Position numbers and translations under genes: made by a program | Shown: piece by piece, positions 56,010 to 64,000 of the stretch | How the letters are laid out: the number at the start of each line of letters is the position of its first letter | Numbering within the stretch: position 1 is the stretch's first letter | NCBI GenBank assembly: GCA_014084085.1 | Contig: NPFB01000021.1 | Location: forward strand, 62,001 to 126,000 | DNA from: Hondaea fermentalgiana | Lineage: Eukaryota > Sar > Bigyra > Thraustochytrida > Thraustochytriidae | DNA length: 64,000 bases | Direction: 5' to 3' | The notes under the pieces: generated by a model | Database searches by the model: none | What the model saw: the letters and a program-made list of their open reading frames with translations, nothing else | What the model was told of the DNA's origin: nothing

Positions 56010-58772
56010 TCACTCAGTGTCGTGCTCACTGCTGAGTTCTGACTGGTTTGACTTCTCATAGGACTTTGAGCGCTCCTCGCGAGCGAGCTTGCGTGCCTTT
56101 TGAATATCACCGGTACCTCCAGTTCTTTCTAAGAATTCGTCCTGAAAAACGACCATGAATTCGATAAATTCGGCAAAGTCAAGTTCACCACTGTTGTCGT
56201 CGTCGACTTGTGCAACTAGCTCTCTAATCTGAGCCTTGGTGAAGACATCGCCAATTGCGATGAATCCAATCGCGAGCTCCTCTTCATCAATCGAGCCGCC
56301 CCCATCATAGTCGATGGTACTGAAGATATCGTGAAAGAGCGAGACTGTCTCTTTGGCAAGATCGTTTTCCTCCGCAATTTTGTCGGCGCGCTTCATAACG
56401 GCCTTGACTTCGTCCTGATTTGCGGACGCCTCCTCCATGCTCATCGTCACCACACCAATGAAAAGGGTCATGAGGACGAGTCCGCCAATGAGGGTAAAAA
56501 GAATATAGTACAGTGCCGCTACGACACCAAGGGCCTGAGGGGACGTGCAAAGCTCCTCCATGCCATCGTAGCCGTATTGATCGCAGCCATACATGGAAAT
56601 GTAGGCAAGATCAGACCAATCCTCGAGCGTTGCGCTTCGAAAGAGTGTCATTAGCGCCACGTGCAATGCACCAAAATGCCATGGGTCGTTTTCCGCAAAG
56701 AGAATTTGGCCAGCAATGGCGAAGATATAAAAGACCATGAAGAGAATAAGTGCAATGTAGCTAATCGAGCTCACACCATTGATCAGCGCAACGACGATGA
56801 TCTGTAGGTCCGGAAGAGCCTGAAGTAGCTTTAGGACGCGAAGAAGCCTTAGCAGACGTAAAATCGTAAGCGTGCTTCCCGAACCGGGGATAAGGCTCCC
56901 CACGACCACAACGTAGTCAAAGACGTTCCAGCCTTTCACGCCACGATGGTAAAAAAAGTGCCAGGGCTTGAACCTGCACGCGAGCGTCTTGAGCACAATC
57001 TCCGCTCCAAAAATACCAAGAATGACGCCATCCACGATTTGGAGCCCAAAGGAGTTCTCGAATTCCGGAAAGGTCGAAAATCCAATTTGTGCACCAGCAC
57101 AGACGATGATAAAGGTAACAAAGTTCGTGAAGCGTGCACTGCTGACAATTTCCTCGCATGCATCTGAAAAGGCAACAAATCGGGCCCGAAGGGGATGCGA
57201 TGCATATTTATCATCGATCTCGGTCTCCTTGGTCGGTTTACTATCCTCGACACCGACAGCGCGCAGAATGAGCGAGCGCAAATGACTGATTTCCGAGTCA
57301 TCAAAGACGTCCGTATCCTGAGCGGTCATGAAGAATGATTGCGACAACGACGGCATTCTCGACATGAAGCTGCGACGTCGACCGTCTCCATGATGATTTG
57401 ATGCAGCCTCTGCCAAGGCGTTTTGCGAATGTTCGGCGGAGGTACTCGAACTTAAGGGAAGAACCTTTGTTGCACCAACCAGACCGTTACCTGCGGACTT
57501 TTGTCGAAGCACATGCGAGACGTGCCTTGTGAGAGTCAAAGCCCCAGAAGCAATTTTCACTGGAGACGACGCTCCGTCAAGTAGCAAACTGGACGAGCGC
57601 TCCGTGGGCGAGCGATTGAGAGCCCGTTCGCGTGCCTTGGCAAGTGCTTGCTGCCGATGAAGAGCCTCTTTTTCCTCCTTGAGGTCCTCCATACTTTTGG
57701 TCATGCTCATCGTCACAGCACCGACAAAGAGACTGAGCATGACAAGCGAAGAGACAAAGACAAAGCTAATAAAGTAGAGGACCGAAAAGAGTTCCTGGGA
57801 TTTCGGGTTCGCGCATGCCCAGAGCTCCCCGGCGCGACCTGCGCTTGCAGGATCGAGTGACACGTCATCTTTGTAAATGGCTCCGGGATACGTCCTACAT
57901 GAGTAGTAGTTGGTGTAGAGGACGTCTGTCCAGTCCTCGAATGTGGAGAGCCGCCACAGCGTGAACATGGCACGCCAAATGTCTCCGAACTCGAAGGGGT
58001 CGTTCTCGGCAAAAAGATAGTACCCCAACACGGCATACATGTAAAAGATGAGGAGAAGGAGCACGAGAATGTACATGATTGCTCGCATTCCGCCAATGAG
58101 ACCCATGACAATCATGTAGAGCTGGGGGATGCGCTTGACAAGCTTGATGAGTCGCATCAGGCGCACGAGTCGAAGCAGGCCGATCGAAGAGCCCCAATTG
58201 AAGATGGGCAGCGAGAGAAATACAATTGTGAAATCGAATACATTCCACTTCCACTCGGTGCCCGTAAAGTACTTCCATGGCTTGCGATGCTCTGCCACGA
58301 TTTTGACGAGACACTCAGCAATGAAGACTGACAGAACAAACTTGTCAATGATCAGTACCACGGCGTTTGTTTCCATGGCTGGGTAGCTTTGAAGGCCAAC
58401 CAGGACGCCCGCAATGAGAATTACAAAAATGACGAAACCATTAAAGGTGTCATTTTCAGTGAGTTGTTTGCATATGAAAGAAACGCGTCCAAAAGCCCCC
58501 AAAGATTCGTATTCGATGGAGGGCGTGCCCTGTGCTGCGCTGTCGACGGCAAGTTGCTCTGAGTCTCCCTTGTTGAGACGCGCCATTGGGTCCCCGTCGA
58601 CGTTTTCCTCCGCGTAGCCAGCAAGCTGAGTTGCCTCAACCTCCAGGCCGGGCTCAAGACCCATGCGCTCTTTGCGGATGCGTCGAGCATTGCGACGAGC
58701 CTCCTTATCAGCCTCCTTTTGCTTTCGTCGCGCATTGCGCTGCGCGGCAGCAATCGCCGCTGCAGATGCCAT
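56010..58772 (-). CDS. Two-domain voltage-gated cation channel with EF-hands
   Basis: A 920-residue protein from the ATG at 58772. A basic Ala/Arg-rich N-terminus (1-100) precedes two six-helix domains. Domain I has S4 GLLRLVRLMRLIKLVKRIP (five basic residues at every third position) and pore TFEDWTD near residue 280. Domain II has S4 ILRLLRLLRVLKLLQALP (four basic residues) and pore TLEDWSD near 709. A 200-residue Ser-rich cytosolic linker joins them. After S6 of domain II (LVLMTLFIGVVTMSM) come two EF-hands (loops DYDGGGSIDEEE near 820 and DDDNSGELDFAE near 856). A charged tail ends SELSSEHDTE. The T-x-E-x-W filter resembles bacterial Nav and EukCat channels, not TPC filters. It probably functions as a dimer, permeable to sodium or calcium and modulated by calcium; permeability is inferred. 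Confidence 0.94.
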   Translation of the reverse strand: MASAAAIAAAQRNARRKQKEADKEARRNARRIRKERMGLEPGLEVEATQLAGYAEENVDGDPMARLNKGDSEQLAVDSAAQGTPSIEYESLGAFGRVSFICKQLTENDTFNGFVIFVILIAGVLVGLQSYPAMETNAVVLIIDKFVLSVFIAECLVKIVAEHRKPWKYFTGTEWKWNVFDFTIVFLSLPIFNWGSSIGLLRLVRLMRLIKLVKRIPQLYMIVMGLIGGMRAIMYILVLLLLIFYMYAVLGYYLFAENDPFEFGDIWRAMFTLWRLSTFEDWTDVLYTNYYSCRTYPGAIYKDDVSLDPASAGRAGELWACANPKSQELFSVLYFISFVFVSSLVMLSLFVGAVTMSMTKSMEDLKEEKEALHRQQALAKARERALNRSPTERSSSLLLDGASSPVKIASGALTLTRHVSHVLRQKSAGNGLVGATKVLPLSSSTSAEHSQNALAEAASNHHGDGRRRSFMSRMPSLSQSFFMTAQDTDVFDDSEISHLRSLILRAVGVEDSKPTKETEIDDKYASHPLRARFVAFSDACEEIVSSARFTNFVTFIIVCAGAQIGFSTFPEFENSFGLQIVDGVILGIFGAEIVLKTLACRFKPWHFFYHRGVKGWNVFDYVVVVGSLIPGSGSTLTILRLLRLLRVLKLLQALPDLQIIVVALINGVSSISYIALILFMVFYIFAIAGQILFAENDPWHFGALHVALMTLFRSATLEDWSDLAYISMYGCDQYGYDGMEELCTSPQALGVVAALYYILFTLIGGLVLMTLFIGVVTMSMEEASANQDEVKAVMKRADKIAEENDLAKETVSLFHDIFSTIDYDGGGSIDEEELAIGFIAIGDVFTKAQIRELVAQVDDDNSGELDFAEFIEFMVVFQDEFLERTGGTGDIQKARKLAREERSKSYEKSNQSELSSEHDTE

Positions 58773-59870
58773 TCTGCGAGGAGGCTTGTGCGATAATCAG
58801 CTAAGAAGAAAGACAACTTTCGCGTTGCTTGGCCAGGCCGAGGTTCGGGCCGGAGCCCGAGCCTGGCCTCGCCTAGCCTCGCTTTTGCCGGCCCTTGTGG
58901 CGACTGCCGTGCACGCCTCCGCGCTCCCACCCGAGGGAGAAGATGGCGCGACAAGCAATGCTGCGCAATCGCGGACGGAGACGATGAGACTCCTCACTGG
59001 TTTGTTGCTGCTAGTGCCGCAGCGAAGCTCGGGTCGTCAGTCAGACTGAGGGTTGAATGTCAGCTACTACCGACTATGTACTATATGTATGATGCAAGGG
59101 AGTAGCTGCTTTTCCCGTCCGCGTTATACTGGTGGTTTGATCGAGTCAGCACGGAAGGGCCCGGAAGAACATGGGGCCGGGGGGGTTAAGGGGGGCCTAG
59201 GAGAGAAAGAGCGAGATCTTAGCTTCGTGCGCTCTGTAGACCTAGCTTTTGCAAGGCTTTCTCATCACTTTACCGCTCGTTGCTTCCTACCCTAGCCAAA
59301 CCGTCTCGAGCTGTGAGGGGTCACCGGTCACTGTATCGAGCTCGTCCTCGCAATTAACTAGGAATTATAAAAAAGAAAATAGGGCCTAGAGTCGTCACGC
59401 ACACGCACGCTCCCCGTGACGCGTCTTTGATCGTTTCAATCGCCAGTTTCTTCGGACGCAATGAAAGCGTCGAGATTCGCGGCAAGAAGCAAAACACGCA
59501 AGCAAGCTATGGCGCTCCTCTTGTGTCCGTTACGATTATTTGGGTTTCGCAAGTGGTTCTGCATCGTTCCAGAATACATCCGTTGGATAATAATTGCAGC
59601 GATCACGAGGCGAAGTCCATCAATAAGCGGTCGGCCAGGCTTTGCATGAGCAAGCAGCACAGGCATAGACCAACGAATAAACGAGCCAGGGTCCTCTCCC
59701 TCTCGACGGAGAAAGGCGCTACTTTGCTCGAGCGCCCATTTGTTATTTCTGGAGTTCACCCAGCAGCGAGCGGGCGCGCCCGAGGCGTTGGGCAGAATTG
59801 GGACGAAGACCTTTACTTCTAAGCTTTCCTTACCCATACAGCTGACACCGCTGGTCGCGCGAGCAAGGAG
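58773..59870. promoter_or_regulatory. Divergent region between channel and WD40/EF-hand genes
   Basis: 1.1 kb. It has a GC-rich leader on the channel side, a G-run near 59177-59195, a CACACGCACGC string near 59398-59411, and short ORFs with no recognisable family. Confidence 0.45.
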
Positions 59871-62800
59871 ATGGGCCTCGTGGTCGCGCGGGAGGCTGCG
59901 AGCGCCGAGGGCCACGGCGGAGATGCCAAGGCTGAGAGACAGGAGAGCAAAGCTTGCGTGCCGGAGTCGAAGCCATGGTGCACGTGTCTTGCGGGAATGG
60001 GGTCCAAGGCCATGTGGAGCCTCGTGGAGAGACACCGCGGCCTAGACTTTACACTCGATGCGAACGACTGTCTACGACTGCTCGGCACATCGGAAGCCTG
60101 TGGTGAGCTGTGCCCGTGCGCCAAAACAGATGACATGCTGTCCACGGTGGACTGCTTGCAGCTCGTAGGAGCCGCCGTGTGCTTTAGCTCGACGAGTCGC
60201 AAGACGCGACTCAAGGCGCTCTTTGAGGTGTTTGACTTTGATCGCCGTGGCTCGCTCTCGTTTGATGAGGTATTCCTGCTTCTTGACACGTGTTGCGCAG
60301 GCATTGAACGTTTTGGCGGGGGCCGCTTTATCATTCCAAGCGCCGCGGAGCTTGAGCTGGTCGCAGACATTTTATTTGCGGCGACTCCGCACGAGCGTTT
60401 GTCGCGCGCTGGCTTTGTGAATAACTCTTGCCGCCGTGCGCGAGGCTGGCTGCAGGCCTTTGAACAACTCACAGAGCAAGGTGGCGAGAGTATGCCATTT
60501 GTCATTCCACAAGGTCGAGCACGAGTAATGGCACAATCACCGGCACAGCGTCTCCTTGGCGAGCCGAAAAACGTGTGTGGTGCGCGTCAGGCATTCTTCA
60601 TGGCGGACGGCCAACTGGTGCGCATTGTAGGCCCAATGCTTATTGCAAGCTCTGTCCAGCCGCAAAACGATGGACGCGAGAATCCGGGACGTATTGGATG
60701 GTACCATGAAGGTGATATCGTGGCCCAGGCATACAGCTGGACGCACGATCTCATTGCAACCGCCTGCCAGCAGCAAGTTCTGGTTTGGACGTTTCCCAAA
60801 CTTGAACCTCTTGCTGTTGTGGACACGGCGTTTTCCACGGTGGCCTTGAGTTGGGCGAGCAGTCGTCGCGAGCTTTGCGTGGCCGACGAACGAGGCACCG
60901 CTCGTGTGTACTCTTTGGTGAATGTAACCTCACACAAAGCACGCTGCAGCAACGTTACTGTCGCAGCACCTGAGCAAAAGGACGATGCGGAGCTCGATTC
61001 CGAGTACGACAACGATAGTGAAAGCTCGGAGGAGGAGGACTCCCTCGATTCTTCGGACAACGACGGAGACTCTGAGGAGGATCGAGAGGGCTCGAGAAGA
61101 CTCATTTCCAGGACGACGCGCGCAAAGAAGATGACCAGGAGGTTTGCACAAACAAAATTGGAAGCAGTCTTCCAACTACCACCAGGTTCGATCAAAGCGT
61201 TGACGCACGTCGAGGAAGATCGCATACTGGTGTGCGGACGGCAAGGCTTGGCGGAGATCCTGGATGTTGACGGAGGCGAACAGCGATGTGTAGGCTTCGA
61301 TCGAGCTCCCGAGGTTGACTTCGTTTCTGCCGCATTTCATCCGCGATCCACGTTTGCCGTCCTCGGTGCGGATGACGGCAAACTGTACGTGGTCGAGGGA
61401 TACCGCGTGACGCGCGCTGTGCAAGCCTTTCACGATAATGATGCAGTGATTGCACTGCATGTATGTTCGCGAGGGTTCACGACGGGCTCCCCCAAGAATG
61501 GCTCGCTCAAACTCTGGAGTCTCAATGTTCAGCTCGTTGCAGAGTATGACGAGGTGACGCAGGCACCATCGTTGAATACGGGAGCCGTAAGCGTGTGCTG
61601 GTCACTCGAGGGATCGCGCATTGCCGTCACTACACGCGCTTGCGAAGTGATGTTGGTCCACGGCGTGAGTGGTAGCGTGCTTGGCGAAGGCGGAGTATCG
61701 TGCGGTCACCCTGGGATGGAGAGGCAGTTCTGGTTGCCAGAGTCCCGACTATTGACGACGGGCAGCGACGGAACTCTACGTTTGTGGGACATGGAGGGAC
61801 TTGGACACTTGTGCTCGACGTGCATGGTGGATCGCAAGGTTCTTGTTATGACTGGTCGCGATGTCGTGAAGCCCAAGGTCATGACACTCGTCGCACTCGG
61901 TCACGAAGACGGCCTTTCTGTAGTAGCGCGAGATGACGATGCCATGGTGTGGAAGGAAACCTTTACCGTGAGCGAAGAAGGCTTTGCGGCACGTTTGCTC
62001 ACTTGGTCGCCCTGTGGGCAGTATCTCTTTGCGGAGGATCGCGTTTACGATGTATGGGCGCGCGAGGAGTTTTGTCGACTCCCAGAACGGGTCCCAATTG
62101 TGAAGCCGCAATTCTGGCCAGCGCAAGGCAAAGGAGCATGGCATGTCTCGTTTGACGCGGACAATGCTTTCGAGGCCTCACGCAAGTCTGTTTTGCGCAA
62201 AAAAGGTTTACGTCGCATCAAACTCGCCGTGCACGCTGAGGAAGACGCTATGGGGGAAGACGAGCCCGCGCCGGTGCATCTTGTGGCCAGCGAGGATGAC
62301 TCGGGGTGCTTTTATTCGACTGCACTGACGGGAGAAAAGGTCATTTTACGCAGTTGCACGAAGGAATTAACGTTTGCGCTGCGTGGAAGAGACGAGGCGC
62401 CCAAAGATCTTGCATTTTTTAAACACCACGATGCTGACGACTCAGAGGAAAAGAACAACAAGGACGAAGGCAAGAAAAAGGACAAGAGTGGTGATGCCAA
62501 CGGAGAGGAAGAAGAAGAAGACAACGACGATGAAGACGAAGAAAAGGAGGATGCAGCACCCCGGTCAACTTCTCGTGCAGAGGATCTAAAGATGGTTGAA
62601 CCAGAACTCGTTCACTACGATCGCACGGTCCAAGGTTGCAAGGGCGCCAAAGGTGAGTGCATTGCAAGTATCGGTGACAAGGGAGTTGTTGCCTACGCTG
62701 CTTCGGATATGGTGGTGGTTGCGGCCTCTCGTGATGGCGCAGCGCGATATCTGCGAATGTTCGCTCAAGTCGTTTGCGTGCGTTCGTGTCCTGTCTCAGA

Positions 62801-64000
62801 AGATGCTGGCTTTTGGTGGCTCGTGGCGTGTGACACGTTGTGTGTTTCGGTTTGGCGAATAAGCGTCAGCGAGGGTGCCTTGGCGTCTAGCGGGGGTTGT
62901 GCGCTTTGGGCGCGCATACGACTAGAAGGCGCAAACGAGGTCGATGTGTCAAGTTCTGGCACTGTTGCTGCTGTAGGGGGCGATCATCACGTCCAGGTAT
63001 GGCGCTTGCAAGTTGACGAAAAGTACTCTTGCGGCGAAGGCTTGTTTGCGTCCTCGAGTCCCATCACGCATTTTCCTCTTGTGGGCACGAAGAGTCGAAT
63101 CAGCGTATTGCATGTATCTGGAGCGCTGGTCTATGTTGCTGAATTAGATGTGGAGACAGGTCACATTTGGGTCCACGAAACGGAGGGTCGCAAGTATCGG
63201 CGACGCCGCGCTGCGGAAACGTCCGAGGTGACGTGCTTGTGGCGAGACTGGTGCGGTGATCGTAGCGGTTCGCTTTGGCGAGTCGATGGTGCGCAAGCAA
63301 AGCTTTTTCTGCTGGAGAGCAAAGTACACGAAGGAACGGGTGTTGCACTACTTCGCGACAGCGTCTCTGTGAGCGAGAATGGTGTCGTGCGGTTGTGGAC
63401 AGAAAAGGGCGTTCTCGAGAATGTCGTGGCGAGCGAGGTCATCCCAGGTTCCGTTCATGGGGTATGTCGCGGGGCTATCGTGGTGGACGGGCATCGTGTT
63501 GTAAGCCTCGGGAGCACAAACGTAGAGATTGCTTCGGCGCACAAGAAGATCCTGAGTCTTTGCCGATCCCGAAGTGGACTATGGGCAAGCATTGGGGAGA
63601 TCGATGCCTCCGTGTGTCTCTGGACGAGATCGCTGAGCTTGGTAAATGAAGTGAACTTGGACCCCAAGGGCGCGTCGAAGTGCACGTGTGCAGCTTTTTC
63701 GCAAGACAGCGACTTGGTTGCGGTGGGAACGAACACAGGCAAGGTGTACATTCGCAGCGTCTCGAGCAAGCTTTCCGAGGATACGAAGACGCTCGCAAGT
63801 GGTGCTGCTGCCGCGGGTCCAGAAGCGAGTGCCACTGCAGTACAGTGCCTTGCATGGAGCCCCGCAAGCACCGGTAGCGAGTCTTTTCGGCTCGTTGTTG
63901 GCCTTGAGGACGGCACGATGGTATTCTATGACCATACATTTGGGCAGGTACGCAAACCGCTGGCGCCAAGAGGCGCAGCGTGGAGATGGCCCCCGCGGCA
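59871..64000 (+). CDS. Large EF-hand/WD40-repeat protein, C-terminus outside window
   Basis: Frame open from the ATG at 59871 to the right edge, about 1377 codons (start MGLVVAREAASAEG). Alternative ATGs lie at 59997 and 60012. Near residues 90-140 an EF-hand-like segment reads RKTRLKALFEVFDFDRRGSL with a degenerate loop. An acidic, Ser/Asp/Glu-rich segment lies near 370-410. Many WD-like blades follow, for example DDGKLYVVEGYRV, GSPKNGSLKLWSL, TTGSDGTLRLWDM, AVGGDHHVQVWRL, SVSENGVVRLWTEKG, AVGTNTGKVYIRS and VGLEDGTMVFYDH. Two acidic Lys-rich linkers near 860-905 interrupt the propellers. The layout resembles EMAP/EML or flagellar WD proteins with calcium-binding modules, but I see no HELP motif. 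A microtubule or axonemal scaffold is possible. Confidence 0.85.
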   Translation, partial: MGLVVAREAASAEGHGGDAKAERQESKACVPESKPWCTCLAGMGSKAMWSLVERHRGLDFTLDANDCLRLLGTSEACGELCPCAKTDDMLSTVDCLQLVGAAVCFSSTSRKTRLKALFEVFDFDRRGSLSFDEVFLLLDTCCAGIERFGGGRFIIPSAAELELVADILFAATPHERLSRAGFVNNSCRRARGWLQAFEQLTEQGGESMPFVIPQGRARVMAQSPAQRLLGEPKNVCGARQAFFMADGQLVRIVGPMLIASSVQPQNDGRENPGRIGWYHEGDIVAQAYSWTHDLIATACQQQVLVWTFPKLEPLAVVDTAFSTVALSWASSRRELCVADERGTARVYSLVNVTSHKARCSNVTVAAPEQKDDAELDSEYDNDSESSEEEDSLDSSDNDGDSEEDREGSRRLISRTTRAKKMTRRFAQTKLEAVFQLPPGSIKALTHVEEDRILVCGRQGLAEILDVDGGEQRCVGFDRAPEVDFVSAAFHPRSTFAVLGADDGKLYVVEGYRVTRAVQAFHDNDAVIALHVCSRGFTTGSPKNGSLKLWSLNVQLVAEYDEVTQAPSLNTGAVSVCWSLEGSRIAVTTRACEVMLVHGVSGSVLGEGGVSCGHPGMERQFWLPESRLLTTGSDGTLRLWDMEGLGHLCSTCMVDRKVLVMTGRDVVKPKVMTLVALGHEDGLSVVARDDDAMVWKETFTVSEEGFAARLLTWSPCGQYLFAEDRVYDVWAREEFCRLPERVPIVKPQFWPAQGKGAWHVSFDADNAFEASRKSVLRKKGLRRIKLAVHAEEDAMGEDEPAPVHLVASEDDSGCFYSTALTGEKVILRSCTKELTFALRGRDEAPKDLAFFKHHDADDSEEKNNKDEGKKKDKSGDANGEEEEEDNDDEDEEKEDAAPRSTSRAEDLKMVEPELVHYDRTVQGCKGAKGECIASIGDKGVVAYAASDMVVVAASRDGAARYLRMFAQVVCVRSCPVSEDAGFWWLVACDTLCVSVWRISVSEGALASSGGCALWARIRLEGANEVDVSSSGTVAAVGGDHHVQVWRLQVDEKYSCGEGLFASSSPITHFPLVGTKSRISVLHVSGALVYVAELDVETGHIWVHETEGRKYRRRRAAETSEVTCLWRDWCGDRSGSLWRVDGAQAKLFLLESKVHEGTGVALLRDSVSVSENGVVRLWTEKGVLENVVASEVIPGSVHGVCRGAIVVDGHRVVSLGSTNVEIASAHKKILSLCRSRSGLWASIGEIDASVCLWTRSLSLVNEVNLDPKGASKCTCAAFSQDSDLVAVGTNTGKVYIRSVSSKLSEDTKTLASGAAAAGPEASATAVQCLAWSPASTGSESFRLVVGLEDGTMVFYDHTFGQVRKPLAPRGAAWRWPPR

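Noticed and set aside
1..64000. CRISPR arrays, insertion sequences, prophage or operon-type defence systems
   Set aside because: No spaced direct repeats, transposase, integrase or bacterial gene clusters were found; genes are nuclear eukaryotic. No tRNA or rRNA gene was recognised by eye; a tRNAscan run would settle that.

Overview
The window is nuclear DNA from a GC-rich, gene-dense, intron-poor eukaryote. Its genes encode a 20S proteasome subunit, a cytosolic ribosomal protein, a Golgi pH regulator, a nonaspanin, a replicative polymerase epsilon subunit and mitochondrial factors. Most of them are single uninterrupted reading frames in the standard code. Three genes have one short intron each, always phase 0 and close to the N-terminus. 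An AP2 transcription factor with polyglutamine, a two-domain EF-hand cation channel, a Der-type double GTPase and a CAG/GCAA-rich, very GC-rich intergenic background fit a heterotrophic stramenopile. A thraustochytrid (Labyrinthulea) is my best guess, but this is inference from general character and not from a search. Three 100-base N runs (6282-6381, 21533-21632, 36118-36217) are scaffold gaps.

Left part (1-14 kb): the 5' two thirds or more of a three-domain DUF707 protein (minus, running off the left edge); a fragment of a GAF/cyclase-type gene; a myristoylatable ARF-like GTPase; an ankyrin protein; 5-oxoprolinase (glutathione cycle); and a TLC-domain membrane protein whose first exon I reconstructed.

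Middle (14-39 kb): a protein with about 450 Gly/Pro-rich residues, a C2 domain and six EF-hands; a SARNP/Tho1 mRNA-export factor; proteasome alpha5 and ribosomal protein L7a/eL8 sharing a divergent promoter; an RHBDL4-like rhomboid whose start codon overlaps that of a divergent membrane-protein gene; otubain; an MFS transporter; a membrane MORN protein divergent from GPHR; a TM9SF nonaspanin; and an AP2-domain factor.

Right part (39-64 kb): mitochondrial Der/EngA; a small possible coiled-coil ORF; a WD40 protein; COX20 followed by a mitochondrial DEAD-box helicase; a PH-LIM protein; an F-box/Sel1-like protein; an NTF2-fold protein; polymerase epsilon subunit 2; a two-domain voltage-gated channel with EF-hands; and an EF-hand/WD40 giant that runs off the right edge.

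Genes alternate strands, giving many divergent pairs with short shared promoters (MORN/GPHR, PSMA5/RPL7A, rhomboid/membrane protein, TM9SF/AP2, WD/COX20, NTF2/POLE2, channel/WD-EF) and convergent pairs with overlapping 3' regions. Functional themes recur (protein quality control, secretory membrane proteins, calcium sensing, mitochondrial gene expression), but I see no operon-like system. The most unusual items are the triple DUF707 protein, the CATG start-codon overlap, the PG-rich/C2/EF-hand protein, the mitochondrial Der GTPase and the two-domain channel.
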